Part shown: piece after piece, positions 24,385 to 33,614 of the stretch
Numbering within the stretch: position 1 is the stretch's first letter
Layout of the letters: every line of letters begins with the position of its first letter
Origin: Treponema sp. OMZ 838
Lineage (GTDB): Bacteria; Spirochaetota; Spirochaetia; Treponematales; Treponemataceae
DNA: 64,000 bases
Direction: 5' to 3'
Assembly (NCBI RefSeq): GCF_000775995.1
Contig: NZ_CP009227.1
Coordinates: forward strand, 1,798,001 to 1,862,000
Made by a program: the position numbers and the translations under genes
Notes under the pieces: model-generated
What the model saw: the letters and a program-made list of their open reading frames with translations, nothing else
What the model was told of the DNA's origin: nothing
The model's database searches: none

Positions 24385-26163
24385 TTATAAAGCTCCAAAT
24401 CGTGAGAAGGGGAATACCCGCAGTATTGTGGTGCCGAGTATCTTTTCTGCAGGGACATATTTCGGTTCGACATTACTGTAAAACCGAATGGATTGTGCAT
24501 CGTTCTTATCAACGGAAGTCAGTTTAAAACCAGTGGTATGGCGCATATCGGTTGAATTAAACCGGTTGTCGCCCATCATAAAATATGCGTTTTCGGGAAT
24601 GTACTCATCCTTTCCCGCAGGAAAGACATTCATGTTGCGCTGATTAGTCCATGCAAGATAAAAGACGTAATTTTGCGCTTCTTCCAAAAGTCTATTCCGC
24701 ACTTCGTCGTTGATGAATTGCTCTGCCGTAGCGTTTGCACGGAAAAGTTCGATATTACGGATAACGATTTTACCGAAGCAGAGTTTGATAAGCGCATTTA
24801 ACTGCGCAAACCGTTTTTCATATAATGACGCATGCTGTGCTTCGCTGCTTTGCCAGTAGGGAATCCATCCCGTCATAAAGCTGCGGAACCATGCAAGCCC
24901 GCCGTTGGTCGTTAAAATTTCGCGGCTTATCGTGTCATTGGCACGGAAGAGGGTGAGTATCTCATATCCCGATTCCTGCAAGAAATCCGCCGCTACTGCC
25001 GTATCCTTATTATGCTTTAAAAGCGAAAGCCGATTGACAATCGATTCTGTTTGCTTTACCGCATCGGTTAAGTTGAGTTCTTTCCGCTGAGCTTCGACCG
25101 ATTCCAGCACACGCAAATCTGCGGCACTGATGAGTATATCTTTGATTAAACGGCGTTCCGATTCAGGAAGACTCGCTAAATCCCAGTTGGCATAGAGCCG
25201 ATCTTCTTCTACCGGTAAAAATTCCGTGTCGCCGCGGTGCTTAACATACAATACTCCATCAACCAGCATGAGTTTTTCTCCGGGTAGTCCGGTAACCCGC
25301 TTAACCAACGGATCCGGTTTCGGTTTGCCGTTCTCATCAGTGTTTATATTCACCTGTGCAAGCGTGAGCATATAGACTAGCTGCGACATAAAGGTTTTAA
25401 GCTGTGCCTTGGGCGTGTCGGGGTAATTCGGGTTGCTGAAAATAACAATATCGCCGCGTTTATATGTTTTCCATCGCGGCAGTCTAAAAGAAGAAAGCGG
25501 AAAAGCGGGCCCCGAAGGAGTTTTAAGGCCGACAACCGTATCACCGATCATAAATTGCGGCACCATAGATTCCGTTGGGATACGGTATACTTGAAAGATA
25601 AAGATATTGATGAGTAACACAAAAAAGATCGCGTAAAAAGCAGCATCGACCCATTCCAACAGTTCAATTAAAACTCGTTTTATTATTTCTCTAACCGGTT
25701 TTTTCCCACGGTGTCCTGTTAAAATGATTTTTATTATTTCGCCAATTGACGTTCCCTTGCTCGAAGGAATTTTTTTCTTTTGAATGGGTTGAATATCCGG
25801 AAAATATTTTTGTAAATTTTTATTTTTCAGATAATGAACCGTTACCGCTTTCAGAACAACGATGCCGAACCACAGCAATGCAAGTACGGTATCCATTATA
25901 TAAGGCGAATGTTCTACAAGTGCGCGGGAACACACAAAGCAGGCAATCATAACAAACGGCCAATAATCGAAGAGCTTTCTTGTAAAAACAAGTGAGATAT
26001 AGGTTCTCTTTCGGTTTAACCTTAATTGCGAATATACAAGCACTGAAGAAAAAATGATGCCGGCAATGCTCCCCGCGAAGGCTAAGCCGTGCATATTCTT
26101 GACAACTAATAGCAGAGAAAAAACAAAAGACAGTCCTGTACAAACGCGGAAAAATAGTGCCAT
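24385..26163 (-). CDS. lepB: Signal peptidase I, oversized
   Basis: A 592-residue type I signal peptidase. The catalytic serine S199 lies in IPTESMVPQF and the lysine K288 in DPLVKRVTGLPGEK; the C-terminal box GDNRFNSTDMRHT is intact. Several membrane segments precede the active site (about residues 5-110), then a hydrophobic anchor near 178-195. Between the lysine box and GDN box lies an extra domain of about 200 residues, helical and with no recognised motif; total length is about twice that of E. coli LepB. The frame has a TTG start upstream, but the AAGGGG ribosome site fits ATG 26163. The thymidine-kinase-like gene follows directly. Confidence 0.85.
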   Translation of the reverse strand: MALFFRVCTGLSFVFSLLLVVKNMHGLAFAGSIAGIIFSSVLVYSQLRLNRKRTYISLVFTRKLFDYWPFVMIACFVCSRALVEHSPYIMDTVLALLWFGIVVLKAVTVHYLKNKNLQKYFPDIQPIQKKKIPSSKGTSIGEIIKIILTGHRGKKPVREIIKRVLIELLEWVDAAFYAIFFVLLINIFIFQVYRIPTESMVPQFMIGDTVVGLKTPSGPAFPLSSFRLPRWKTYKRGDIVIFSNPNYPDTPKAQLKTFMSQLVYMLTLAQVNINTDENGKPKPDPLVKRVTGLPGEKLMLVDGVLYVKHRGDTEFLPVEEDRLYANWDLASLPESERRLIKDILISAADLRVLESVEAQRKELNLTDAVKQTESIVNRLSLLKHNKDTAVAADFLQESGYEILTLFRANDTISREILTTNGGLAWFRSFMTGWIPYWQSSEAQHASLYEKRFAQLNALIKLCFGKIVIRNIELFRANATAEQFINDEVRNRLLEEAQNYVFYLAWTNQRNMNVFPAGKDEYIPENAYFMMGDNRFNSTDMRHTTGFKLTSVDKNDAQSIRFYSNVEPKYVPAEKILGTTILRVFPFSRFGAL

Positions 26164-26598
26164 GAATAACCCCTTCAACAATTTTTACACACAAGATACT
26201 TCATTACTGTAAGCGGCTTATTGTAGCGGTTATTATTTAGAATGTCAATTTTTCGGTTTGTGCTGTATCCATCGTCTTGCTGCACTTTTATACACCATGC
26301 CTTGAACAGTTGTTGGTAAAGTGATAGTATTTCGGCATAAAGTTATTAGAGAAAGTTGATAAAAAGGGAGCACAAACATATCAGCATTTCTCTATAGCAT
26401 CGGCAACTGCTGGCTATGCATCCTACAACATGAAACTCTTCACTATAACAGCGAATTTTATATTAGCTATTCACTGCTACAGGGATAGTTCTCCACGGCA
26501 TTGATTGAGAGGAGTTTTAAAAATTTCTGTTTTTTTAAAACACTTTCTAATGCAGTAGTTTGATGTAATTTTATTGTCTAAAGGAGATGCTTGACAAA
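26164..26598. other. Intergenic region between lepB and the chemoreceptor
   Basis: A 435-base AT-rich region between divergent genes. No gene or RNA was recognised. It holds a small CTA-CAGGGA-TAG hairpin at 26478-26489 and the AAGGAG ribosome site of the chemoreceptor at 26581-26586. No confident promoter hexamers were identified. Confidence 0.5.
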
Positions 26599-28724
26599 AT
26601 GGATGAAAAAAGTATAATACCCCCCCCCCCCGAAAAAGAATTTTCTCGCTACGATATAAGCTTGTTTTACTTTTCGGTGCATTGATTTTAGTTGCCGGTA
26701 TTGTGCTGGCTGTCTTAGCTGTAAGAACTGCTCGTAAAGCGGTAATAGAAAAAATTACCGTTCACCTTACCGATAAAGCAACTGATATCGCGACTATTGC
26801 AGACGGGAGAATGTCCGCTGTTATGCAATTTATTGAAGGCCTTGCCCGTATGCCGTTCTTACGTGACGAAACTCTTACGCTGTATCAAAAAGTTCAAATG
26901 CTGTCTGTAGAAGCGGAACGTAATGCAAAAATAGATTACTTCGGAGTATGCGATCTGCACGGCAATCGCTATGATACACGTGACACTCCTACGATTGTAA
27001 ATGATCGGGAGTGGTTCCGTGCCGCTGTGCAGGGAAAAACTTATATTGCGGAGCCTGCGCTTTCACATATAACAAATAATATGCAAATACTTTTTGCCGT
27101 TCCGATCTATGATAATGCTAATACTGTTATCGGCGTATTAAATGCGGCGGTACCGGCAAAACAGCTGTCCGATGACATCAAAGATATTGTAGTCGGTCAA
27201 AAAGGATATTGTTATATTATAGATTCGTCGGGTACTGTTGTCGCGCATAGAGATTTCTCGTTGGTTCAAAACTATGCTAATTCACAAGAAATGGCGAAAA
27301 CGAACGCATCGCTTACGTCTCTTGCTGCGTTTGAAAAACAGGCTCTGGCATCGCAAGTTTCTTCCGTAGGATACTATGAGTATAACGGTGTCAATAATAT
27401 AGCCTCTTATGCGACAATACCGTTAACAGGGTGGACCGTTATTATAAAAGCTCCGGTCAATGAATTTATGGGTACCGTCAATGCATTGCAAAACGGGATT
27501 CGTCTTATCGGAATTATTATTTTCCTGGCAAGTCTTATCATCGTGTACATTATCGCCTATAAAATGATACATCCTATTCAGGCGGTTGTCGCTGCATTGC
27601 AGGATATCGCTCACGGTGAAGGAGATTTAACCGTTCGTTTGCCTGTTTTCGGAAACGACGAAATAACAAACTTATCCGCATACTTCAATGAAACAATAGA
27701 AAAGATTGCCGTGTCGGTACGTGCAGTCAGTGCTAACAGCGAATCGATGGAAGAAATCGGAAGTGAACTCGCTTCCAATATGACGGAAACGGCAAGCGCT
27801 ATTCACGAAATTAGCGCTAATATTGAAGGTGTAAAACAGCAGGCTTTAACACAGGCTGCAAGTGTAACAGAAACGGCAGCTACTATCGAAGAAATTGTCA
27901 GAACAATTAAACAGCTTAATAGCAGTATCGAAATGCAGGCGGAAAGTGTTGCACAATCATCTTCTTCTATAGAACAGATGGTTGCAAATATCGCTTCAAT
28001 TACCAAGACGCTTGAAAGTACCGACGGCGTTATTAAAAAGTTGGCTTCCGCAACCGGTGACGGCAAAGAAACAGTCGTAACCGCCAATACCGTAACGCAG
28101 AAAATTGCAGAGGAATCGGGAGGCTTGTTAGAAGCGTCGAGCGTTATTCAGCATATTGCTTCGCAGACAAACCTGCTTGCAATGAACGCTGCAATAGAAG
28201 CCGCACACGCAGGGGAAGCCGGTAAGGGGTTTGCGGTTGTTGCCGACGAAATCCGAAAACTGGCGGAAGATTCCGCAACGCAAGGCAAGGCAATAACTGC
28301 AACACTGAAAATATTAAGCGGGGAAATCGAAACGCTTTCGGATTCTTCCAGAACCGCTGAAGAAAAATTCAGTACCATATTTAACTTGTCGGAACAGGTA
28401 AAATCGATGAGCGACCGTTTAACCGAAGCCATGCATGAACAAGAAAACGGTAGTAAAGAAGTTCTTACTGCAATTAAAAATATCAACATGGTAACGGTTG
28501 AAGTAAGCGAGGGGTCTACCGAAATGCTCAAAGGTGGTGAAGGCGTTGCTGAAGAAATGCAAAAACTGAACGATCTTACCCGGATTATTACCGACAGTAT
28601 GAATGAAATAGCAGCAGGGGCAGTGCAAATCAGCAATGCCGTACAGGAAGTAAACGAAATTACGCAAAAGAATAAACAGAATATTGAAGGTTTAGTAGCC
28701 GAGGTTAATAAATTTAAAGTTTAA
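26599..28724 (+). CDS. Methyl-accepting chemotaxis protein, poly-C-controlled (out of frame here)
   Basis: A membrane chemoreceptor: N-terminal transmembrane segment, periplasmic dCache-like sensor domain (motif [13 protein letters not shown], later [10 protein letters not shown]), a second membrane segment, HAMP region with FGNDEI, and the cytoplasmic signalling domain with [21 protein letters not shown]. The best start, ATG 26599 (12 bases after AAGGAG), reads MDEKSII and then into 12 C residues. With 12 C it ends after 28 codons at TGA 26683. With 13 or 10 C the frame passes into [16 protein letters not shown] and the full receptor (708 residues with 13 C). No other start upstream of the membrane segment is in the receptor frame. 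So this copy is off, or the tract length is misassembled, or it switches by slipped-strand pairing. Confidence 0.8.
26620..26631 (+). repeat. Poly-C tract (12 C)
   Basis: Twelve consecutive C seven codons into the chemoreceptor gene. A change of one base (to 13) or loss of two (to 10) restores the frame. Confidence 0.95.
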
Positions 28725-28737
28725 CCGACTGTTTTAC

Positions 28738-28786
28738 AAATACATCAAAAGGGAGGCGAATTTGTTGTCTGCCTCTTGATGTATTT
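28738..28786 (+). terminator. Terminator of the chemoreceptor gene
   Basis: AAATACATCAA and a GAGGC segment pair with GCCTC and TTGATGTATTT, giving about 16 bp with a small bulge, followed by TTTT after a few bases. It lies 13 bases after the stop. Confidence 0.7.
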
Positions 28787-28935
28787 TACATATTTTATTT
28801 TCTTCTTAGCAGCTATAGGTATCTCTAAAAACTTTAATTAGATTTAACGTGATGCAATGCGGGGGCTTGTCATAAATGTATCTATTTTATAAAATGGATG
28901 CGTCAGTATTAAATATTTATTAAAGACGAAGTAAA

Positions 28936-29268
28936 ATGGGATCGGATAATAAGCATTTTATTAAAGTAACTGAAAACGCACTCACTCCTCTCAGTTCTGA
29001 ACAAAAGGTAGTATTAAATCGGCGCGGTAACCAGCTCTTTAACGAAGGCTTTATAAACGAAGCTCAACGTATTTTTATTACTACCGGCTATTCGGATGGT
29101 CTTACAAGGGTCGGTGATTATTACGCCGCACAAAAAAATACGTTGGAAGCACTTCGTATGTATTGCCTTGCAAAAAATAAACGCAAATCAGAACCGATCA
29201 TTGATTCGCTTGTTCGGCTCATTAGAGTGTTAATAGATACTGAATCCAAAGGAGTAGAAAATGTTTGA
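28936..29268 (+). CDS. Small helical protein preceding TPR protein
   Basis: A 110-residue protein with no signal peptide. Its middle (about residues 35-85: NEGFINEAQRIF, GDYYAAQKNTLEALRMYCLA) resembles one or two degenerate TPR helix pairs. The last codons overlap the start of the TPR gene by 8 bases, indicating translational coupling. I know no function; it seems a treponemal gene that works with the neighbouring TPR protein. The ATG lacks a strong ribosome site. Confidence 0.7.
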   Translation: MGSDNKHFIKVTENALTPLSSEQKVVLNRRGNQLFNEGFINEAQRIFITTGYSDGLTRVGDYYAAQKNTLEALRMYCLAKNKRKSEPIIDSLVRLIRVLIDTESKGVENV

Positions 29269-30427
29269 AAGTGTTGAAAATGGTTATTCCGAGCAGACCG
29301 ACTCGTTATTTCCTGCATCATTAGATCCCGCTCAAGAACTTCCTCATGCGGAAGGAACCGATGAACTTACAAAACTTTCACGTGAGGGATATCTTTTCTT
29401 GAAAGCAAATGAAATTGATCGGGCGGAAGCTGAATTTAAAAAAATGTTGGAGCTTGATGAAAATAATAACTATGCCCTTGTCGGACTTGGGGACGCTGCG
29501 CGGAAGCGGAATAAATGCAAAGAAGCCGCAGAATATTACAGCGAATGTTTACGGCACCATCCGGGGAATAATTATGCGTTATTCGGATTAGCCGATTGCT
29601 ATAAGAATATGAATTTATATGCGAAGGCAATAGAAATTTGGGAACAATATCTTGAACATGATAACGCAAATATCACCGTCTTTACCCGCGTTGCCGACGC
29701 ATACCGAAAGATACATGATTTTCAAAATTCAAAAAAGCTCTATTTAAAAGTACTTGAGATTGAAGAGAATAATCCCTATGCACTTATCGGTTTGGGGCAT
29801 CTTCATTATGATTTTAAAAAATACCGCGAAGCACTTGTCTATTGGCAAAAGATTTTTGATCAAAACCCCGACAATGTTGATATCCGAATCCTAACATCGA
29901 TTGGCAACTGTTATCGAAAGATGAAACAATTTGATCAGGGCGTCTATTATTTTGAGAAAGCGCTTGAGAAAGATCCCGATAATTTTTACGGTCTGTTCGG
30001 TCTTGCGGACTGCTACCGTGGTATGAAGCAGCAGCAGCATTCAATAAAATATTGGGAAGCTATTCTTAACAAAGATCCGAATAATAAGGTTATTCTTACC
30101 CGTATGGGCGATGCGTATCGACATATCGGTGATTATGACAAAGCCGAACAGATTTATCAGCGTGCGCTTGATATCGATTATGATTCCTATGCGATACTCG
30201 GTCTTGCGATTTTGTGCAAGATACAGGGAAAATATGATGAAGCGATAACCAGCTTAACGCATTTGTTGCAGGCAGACCGGAAAAATTACCGTATCTATCT
30301 TGAGCTTGCAGATTGTTACATCCATACAAACGAAAAATCAAAAGCGATTGAAGTGCTGCAAGCGTTCCAGCAGTATGGTATTAAAAACCAAGCGGTAAGC
30401 GACACTCTTTTTTCATTACAAAATTAA
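29261..30427 (+). CDS. Tetratricopeptide repeat protein
   Basis: A 388-residue cytoplasmic protein made almost fully of TPR units from residue 30 on. About nine repeats are visible with the pattern NNYALVGLGDAARKR..., GNNYALFGLADCYK..., and so on; the spacing is 34 residues. Such arrays bind protein partners; none is indicated. It overlaps the small gene before it and is followed after 10 bases by rlmN, so the three form one unit. The start at 29261 has an AAAGGAG site. Confidence 0.85.
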   Translation: MFESVENGYSEQTDSLFPASLDPAQELPHAEGTDELTKLSREGYLFLKANEIDRAEAEFKKMLELDENNNYALVGLGDAARKRNKCKEAAEYYSECLRHHPGNNYALFGLADCYKNMNLYAKAIEIWEQYLEHDNANITVFTRVADAYRKIHDFQNSKKLYLKVLEIEENNPYALIGLGHLHYDFKKYREALVYWQKIFDQNPDNVDIRILTSIGNCYRKMKQFDQGVYYFEKALEKDPDNFYGLFGLADCYRGMKQQQHSIKYWEAILNKDPNNKVILTRMGDAYRHIGDYDKAEQIYQRALDIDYDSYAILGLAILCKIQGKYDEAITSLTHLLQADRKNYRIYLELADCYIHTNEKSKAIEVLQAFQQYGIKNQAVSDTLFSLQN

Positions 30428-30437
30428 GGCGTATTGA

Positions 30438-31490
30438 TTGGGACAGAACGATAACACCGTTGCGGAAAAAATAGCCATTTCAGGGATGTTGCCGGAAGAA
30501 ATTGGCGCGGTCTGTAATTTACCGCAACGGTTTCAGCCTATGCAGATTTTCCAATGGATTGCGCGCGGGTGTTCATCTTTTGAAGACATGACAAACCTTC
30601 CGCTTAAAGAGCGGGAGCGGCTTGCCGGTGAATATACACCGCGCAATACCGTATGTGAAACCGTGTTGAAAGATCCTGACGGTACGGTTAAACTCGGCAT
30701 AGGCTTGTATGACGGCAGCAGTATTGAGACGGTACTGTTGTTTGATAAAGCCGCGCGGAAAACCGCCTGCGTTTCCTGTCAAGTCGGTTGTCCGATGGGC
30801 TGTACTTTCTGCCAAACAGGACAGCTCGGCTGCTTGCGTAATCTTGCTCCCAACGAAATTGTGGAACAGTTTTTACATCTGGAAAATATCTGCGGTAAAC
30901 TTGATAATATCGTGTTTATGGGAATGGGTGAACCGTTGTTGAATCTCGACAGTATTGCAAAAACCATTGCCGTTCTTACGCACCCAAAAGGCAGAAATCT
31001 TTCACACCGGCGGATAACACTTTCCACCTCCGGTATTTGCAAGGGTATTTATGAACTTGCGGATAGACAACTTGATATCCGTCTTGCCGTTTCTCTGACT
31101 ACTGCGGACGAAGCGCTCCGGACAACGTTGATGCCCGTTACAAAGGCTAATCCGCTCAGTGAATTAAAAAAGGCAATCCGCTATTTTAATGATAAAACCG
31201 ATAAGCGGGTAACCCTAGAACTTGCTCTGCTTAAAAATGTAAATACTTCCTATAAGGCAGCGCAGCAGGTACGTGCTTTTGCCGAAGACCTCAATGTGCA
31301 TATCAATCTTATCCCGTGGAATCCCGTGCAGCAATTACCATACAGCACTCCTTCTGATTCGGAAATACGCGCTTTTTACAATTACTTAACGGTAGAAAAC
31401 TTAAATGTAACGGTTCGGCAAAAGCGCGGCAGAACAATCGGCGGCGCTTGCGGTCAATTAGGTAAAAAAGGCTCTTCAAAATTGACATAG
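30438..31490 (+). CDS. rlmN: Dual-specificity 23S rRNA/tRNA adenine C2-methyltransferase RlmN
   Basis: A 350-residue radical SAM enzyme that makes m2A2503 in 23S rRNA and m2A37 in some tRNAs. The Cx3Cx2C cluster motif is C118/C122/C125 (CPMGCTFC); the mechanism cysteines are also seen, the later one in GGACGQLG near the C terminus. FMGMGEPLLN and the LIPWNPV motif are typical. The start is TTG 30438, eleven bases after an AAGG; a later in-frame ATG (residue 17) would shorten the N-terminal domain, so TTG is preferred. A strong terminator follows. Confidence 0.93.
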   Translation: MGQNDNTVAEKIAISGMLPEEIGAVCNLPQRFQPMQIFQWIARGCSSFEDMTNLPLKERERLAGEYTPRNTVCETVLKDPDGTVKLGIGLYDGSSIETVLLFDKAARKTACVSCQVGCPMGCTFCQTGQLGCLRNLAPNEIVEQFLHLENICGKLDNIVFMGMGEPLLNLDSIAKTIAVLTHPKGRNLSHRRITLSTSGICKGIYELADRQLDIRLAVSLTTADEALRTTLMPVTKANPLSELKKAIRYFNDKTDKRVTLELALLKNVNTSYKAAQQVRAFAEDLNVHINLIPWNPVQQLPYSTPSDSEIRAFYNYLTVENLNVTVRQKRGRTIGGACGQLGKKGSSKLT

Positions 31491-31546
31491 CCTGCTATAG
31501 AGCAACTCTAACTATGTTTTCAGCACAATATCTTTAGTATATAAAA

Positions 31547-31583
31547 AAAGCGCCGGCTAATCTGCAAGATTAACCGGCGCTTT
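31547..31583. terminator. Bidirectional terminator
   Basis: AAAGCGCCGG-C-TAATC pairs with GATTA-A-CCGGCGCTTT: 15 paired bases and one C-A mismatch, with A and T runs on the flanks. It separates rlmN (+) from the minus-strand gene at 31673. Confidence 0.85.
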
Positions 31584-31608
31584 AATTAACTAAACATTTA
31601 ACAGCAAC

Positions 31609-31646
31609 GGGACTGTCTCAAAAGTTGGTTGCTTTTTGGACAGCCC
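31609..31646. terminator. Second hairpin, likely terminator of the minus-strand genes
   Basis: GGACTGTC and GACAGCC pair (with one bulged A), with A-rich CAAAAAG and TCAAAAG strands inside. It lies 27 bases beyond the stop of the OmpL47-like gene. The termination role is less certain because the T-run is weak. Confidence 0.45.
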
Positions 31647-31672
31647 CTCGTTAAATTTTTAGTATATCCGAT

Positions 31673-32713
31673 TTATTGACCATCCGCGGGAACGCTCCAG
31701 GTCGCGGGTTCGTTTCCCTCTCTGTCTATAACCTCTATATCTGATGCAGGAGTAATCTTGTCTACATAGAATTTGTAGGATACAGGCTCCGATACGTTAC
31801 CAACGTTATCGATTGCTTTTACATCGATATTGTAAACAGTGTTGGTAGAAAAATGAAGCGGTTCGATATATTTAACATAATCCGCATCATTGATTTTGAC
31901 ATACAAGGCATCTACACCGGAAAGCTCATCGGTTGCACCAAACGCAACAGATTCTTTTGTAGAAACGATAATGCGTCCGTCTTCGTCAACAACATCAGCG
32001 CTCGGGAAAATCATGTATGCATCATCTTTATTGATAAGGCGATCGCTGTTTTCAATAAAAACAGTCGGAGCGGTTGTATCAACGATAACGGATGTTACCG
32101 AAATAGGAGCTAAGTTACCGACATTATCAACAGCCGTGTAATATATCTTTGCAGGACCTTCTTCGTTTACAGAGTAATAAGCATCTTCATCTTCTTTTCC
32201 ATTACCATGGAGTGCTAAAGAATCCAAATCCGTACCGATATAGGCTCCGGCAGTTCCGGAACCGGTTAAATCATCGGTTGCCGAAATATACCACTTGGTA
32301 TTTGCAGAACAGTAAGCAGCCAAACCTTTGTAGAATAACGGTTCAGTTGTGTTGAGCGTTGTTTTAGGCGCTGTATTATCAACAATTACCGAAAGAGTTT
32401 TTGCAACTTCAAGGTTTTTGCTGTTATCAAAACCGCGATATGAGATATCGTGTTTACCTTCTTCCAAAATCTGGAAGGGGTTGCGGTAAGTCATAAAGCT
32501 TGAACCGTCCAGTGAGAATTCAACAAAATCGAGACCCGTTTCTTTATCTGCCGAATTGAGCTTAAAGAACACATCGCTGTTGACAAAATGTTTATCACCG
32601 TTGCGGTATTGCATTGCCGCGCGTTGATAATCAGGGTTCATTGTTTCAGGCACTTGTGCCCAAACTGATAAGCAAAGAGCCGCAAAAGCAGCGGCAAAGA
32701 GTGATTTCTTCAT
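31673..32713 (-). CDS. Secreted OmpL47-like repeat protein
   Basis: A 346-residue exported protein. The signal peptide MKKSLFAAAFAALCLSVWA is cleaved probably before Q20. The mature part has about three Ig-like units, each ending in a phrase such as YRGFDNSKN, YTAVDNVGN or VKAIDNVGN and then VDNTAPKT or VDTTAPTV. This pattern is known from OmpL47-type beta-barrel/Ig-like surface domains of spirochaetes. A TTG upstream is in frame, but the GGAGG site fits ATG 32713. It is likely in one operon with the OmpA-like lipoprotein upstream. Confidence 0.75.
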   Translation of the reverse strand: MKKSLFAAAFAALCLSVWAQVPETMNPDYQRAAMQYRNGDKHFVNSDVFFKLNSADKETGLDFVEFSLDGSSFMTYRNPFQILEEGKHDISYRGFDNSKNLEVAKTLSVIVDNTAPKTTLNTTEPLFYKGLAAYCSANTKWYISATDDLTGSGTAGAYIGTDLDSLALHGNGKEDEDAYYSVNEEGPAKIYYTAVDNVGNLAPISVTSVIVDTTAPTVFIENSDRLINKDDAYMIFPSADVVDEDGRIIVSTKESVAFGATDELSGVDALYVKINDADYVKYIEPLHFSTNTVYNIDVKAIDNVGNVSEPVSYKFYVDKITPASDIEVIDREGNEPATWSVPADGQ

Positions 32714-32757
32714 AAATCCTACCTCCAAATACTATAAAAGATGACTCCGCATCCTTT

Positions 32758-33261
32758 TTAATAATAAATTTCGACTCTGCGGTTGTGTTTCCGTTCGGAA
32801 ATTTCCGTATGAGATCCTGCAGGGTGCTCAGCCCCTTCCGCCGATATGGTAATATTACCTGCTTTAAAGGCACCTGTTGATTCAAAATACCGTGCGACGG
32901 CATTTGCGCGTTGTAACGACAGTTTTTCTTCTTCTTTTGTGCTATCTAATTTTGCACAATGTCCGACAATTTTTATCTGTGTTACATTCTTTGCTTTCAA
33001 CAGTTCGGCAATACTGTCCAATTTATGCGCAGTGAACGTATCAATTTTATACGCTTTCGGAGCAAAATAAACCGTTGTTTCGTTATCGGTATTATTTTTA
33101 CCGTTTTGCTGCGCTTCAGCAGTTTTGTCTTCCGCAGGAGCATTTTCAACCTGCTGTGTTTCTGCAGCGGGTTTTTCTTCCTTCGGCTGCTTAGGCTGTG
33201 AGGTGCATCCCATCACAATTGCCGCGATCAGCAACAGAAGAATACCTTTTAGCTTGCTCAA
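32758..33261 (-). CDS. OmpA-like (Pal-type) lipoprotein
   Basis: A 167-residue lipoprotein, lipobox IVMGC with Cys19. After a proline- and glutamate-rich linker (20-55) comes an OmpA C-terminal-like domain with VGHCAKLDS near residue 100, LSLQRANAVARYF and a final NRRVEIYY, the peptidoglycan-binding pattern of Pal proteins. It would tether the outer membrane or periplasmic face to the wall. The start is TTG 33261, supported by a very good GAGGAGG ribosome site six bases before it. The OmpL47-like gene follows after 44 bases. Confidence 0.85.
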   Translation of the reverse strand: MSKLKGILLLLIAAIVMGCTSQPKQPKEEKPAAETQQVENAPAEDKTAEAQQNGKNNTDNETTVYFAPKAYKIDTFTAHKLDSIAELLKAKNVTQIKIVGHCAKLDSTKEEEKLSLQRANAVARYFESTGAFKAGNITISAEGAEHPAGSHTEISERKHNRRVEIYY

Positions 33262-33507
33262 ATTTTGACCTCCTCAAAATTCTTGTATAAAGAGCATCTT
33301 TAAAAACCGAAGCTTTTAGAGTCTCTTATCGTTTTTATAGGTTCTTCTTAAATTCACTAATGCCGTTTCTATTTTAAATTGACGTTTTTTATTGAGATTC
33401 AAAGAATATCGGCCGATACTCTTGCCAAAGGATATGTTATTAGAGCGGAGTATTCTTTTATCCGCTATTAAGCCTCTATGATCGGCGCTCCTACACCGTA
33501 TGTGTCA

Positions 33508-33535
33508 TACTATCATCCTCATCTTTTTTGTCAAG
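33508..33535 (-). promoter_or_regulatory. Promoter for the minus-strand envelope genes
   Basis: On the minus strand TTGACA (33535-33530), a 16-base spacer and TAGTAT (33513-33508). The leader to the OmpA-like gene would be about 235 bases. The region 33262-33614 between the divergent genes holds no gene; a small AGCGGA...TCCGCT hairpin is at about 33445-33469. Confidence 0.55.
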
Positions 33536-33614
33536 CCTTTTTATAGCAAAAGCTGTTTCTCCGTGTAGATTTTTTGTGTATTATTTCACGGGAAACCCGA
33601 TAATATGAGGTACT

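Noticed and set aside
26478-26489. CTACAGGGATAG as a CsrA site before the chemoreceptor
   Set aside because: The stem has three base pairs, and it lies 120 bases before the start. Too weak to list as a site.
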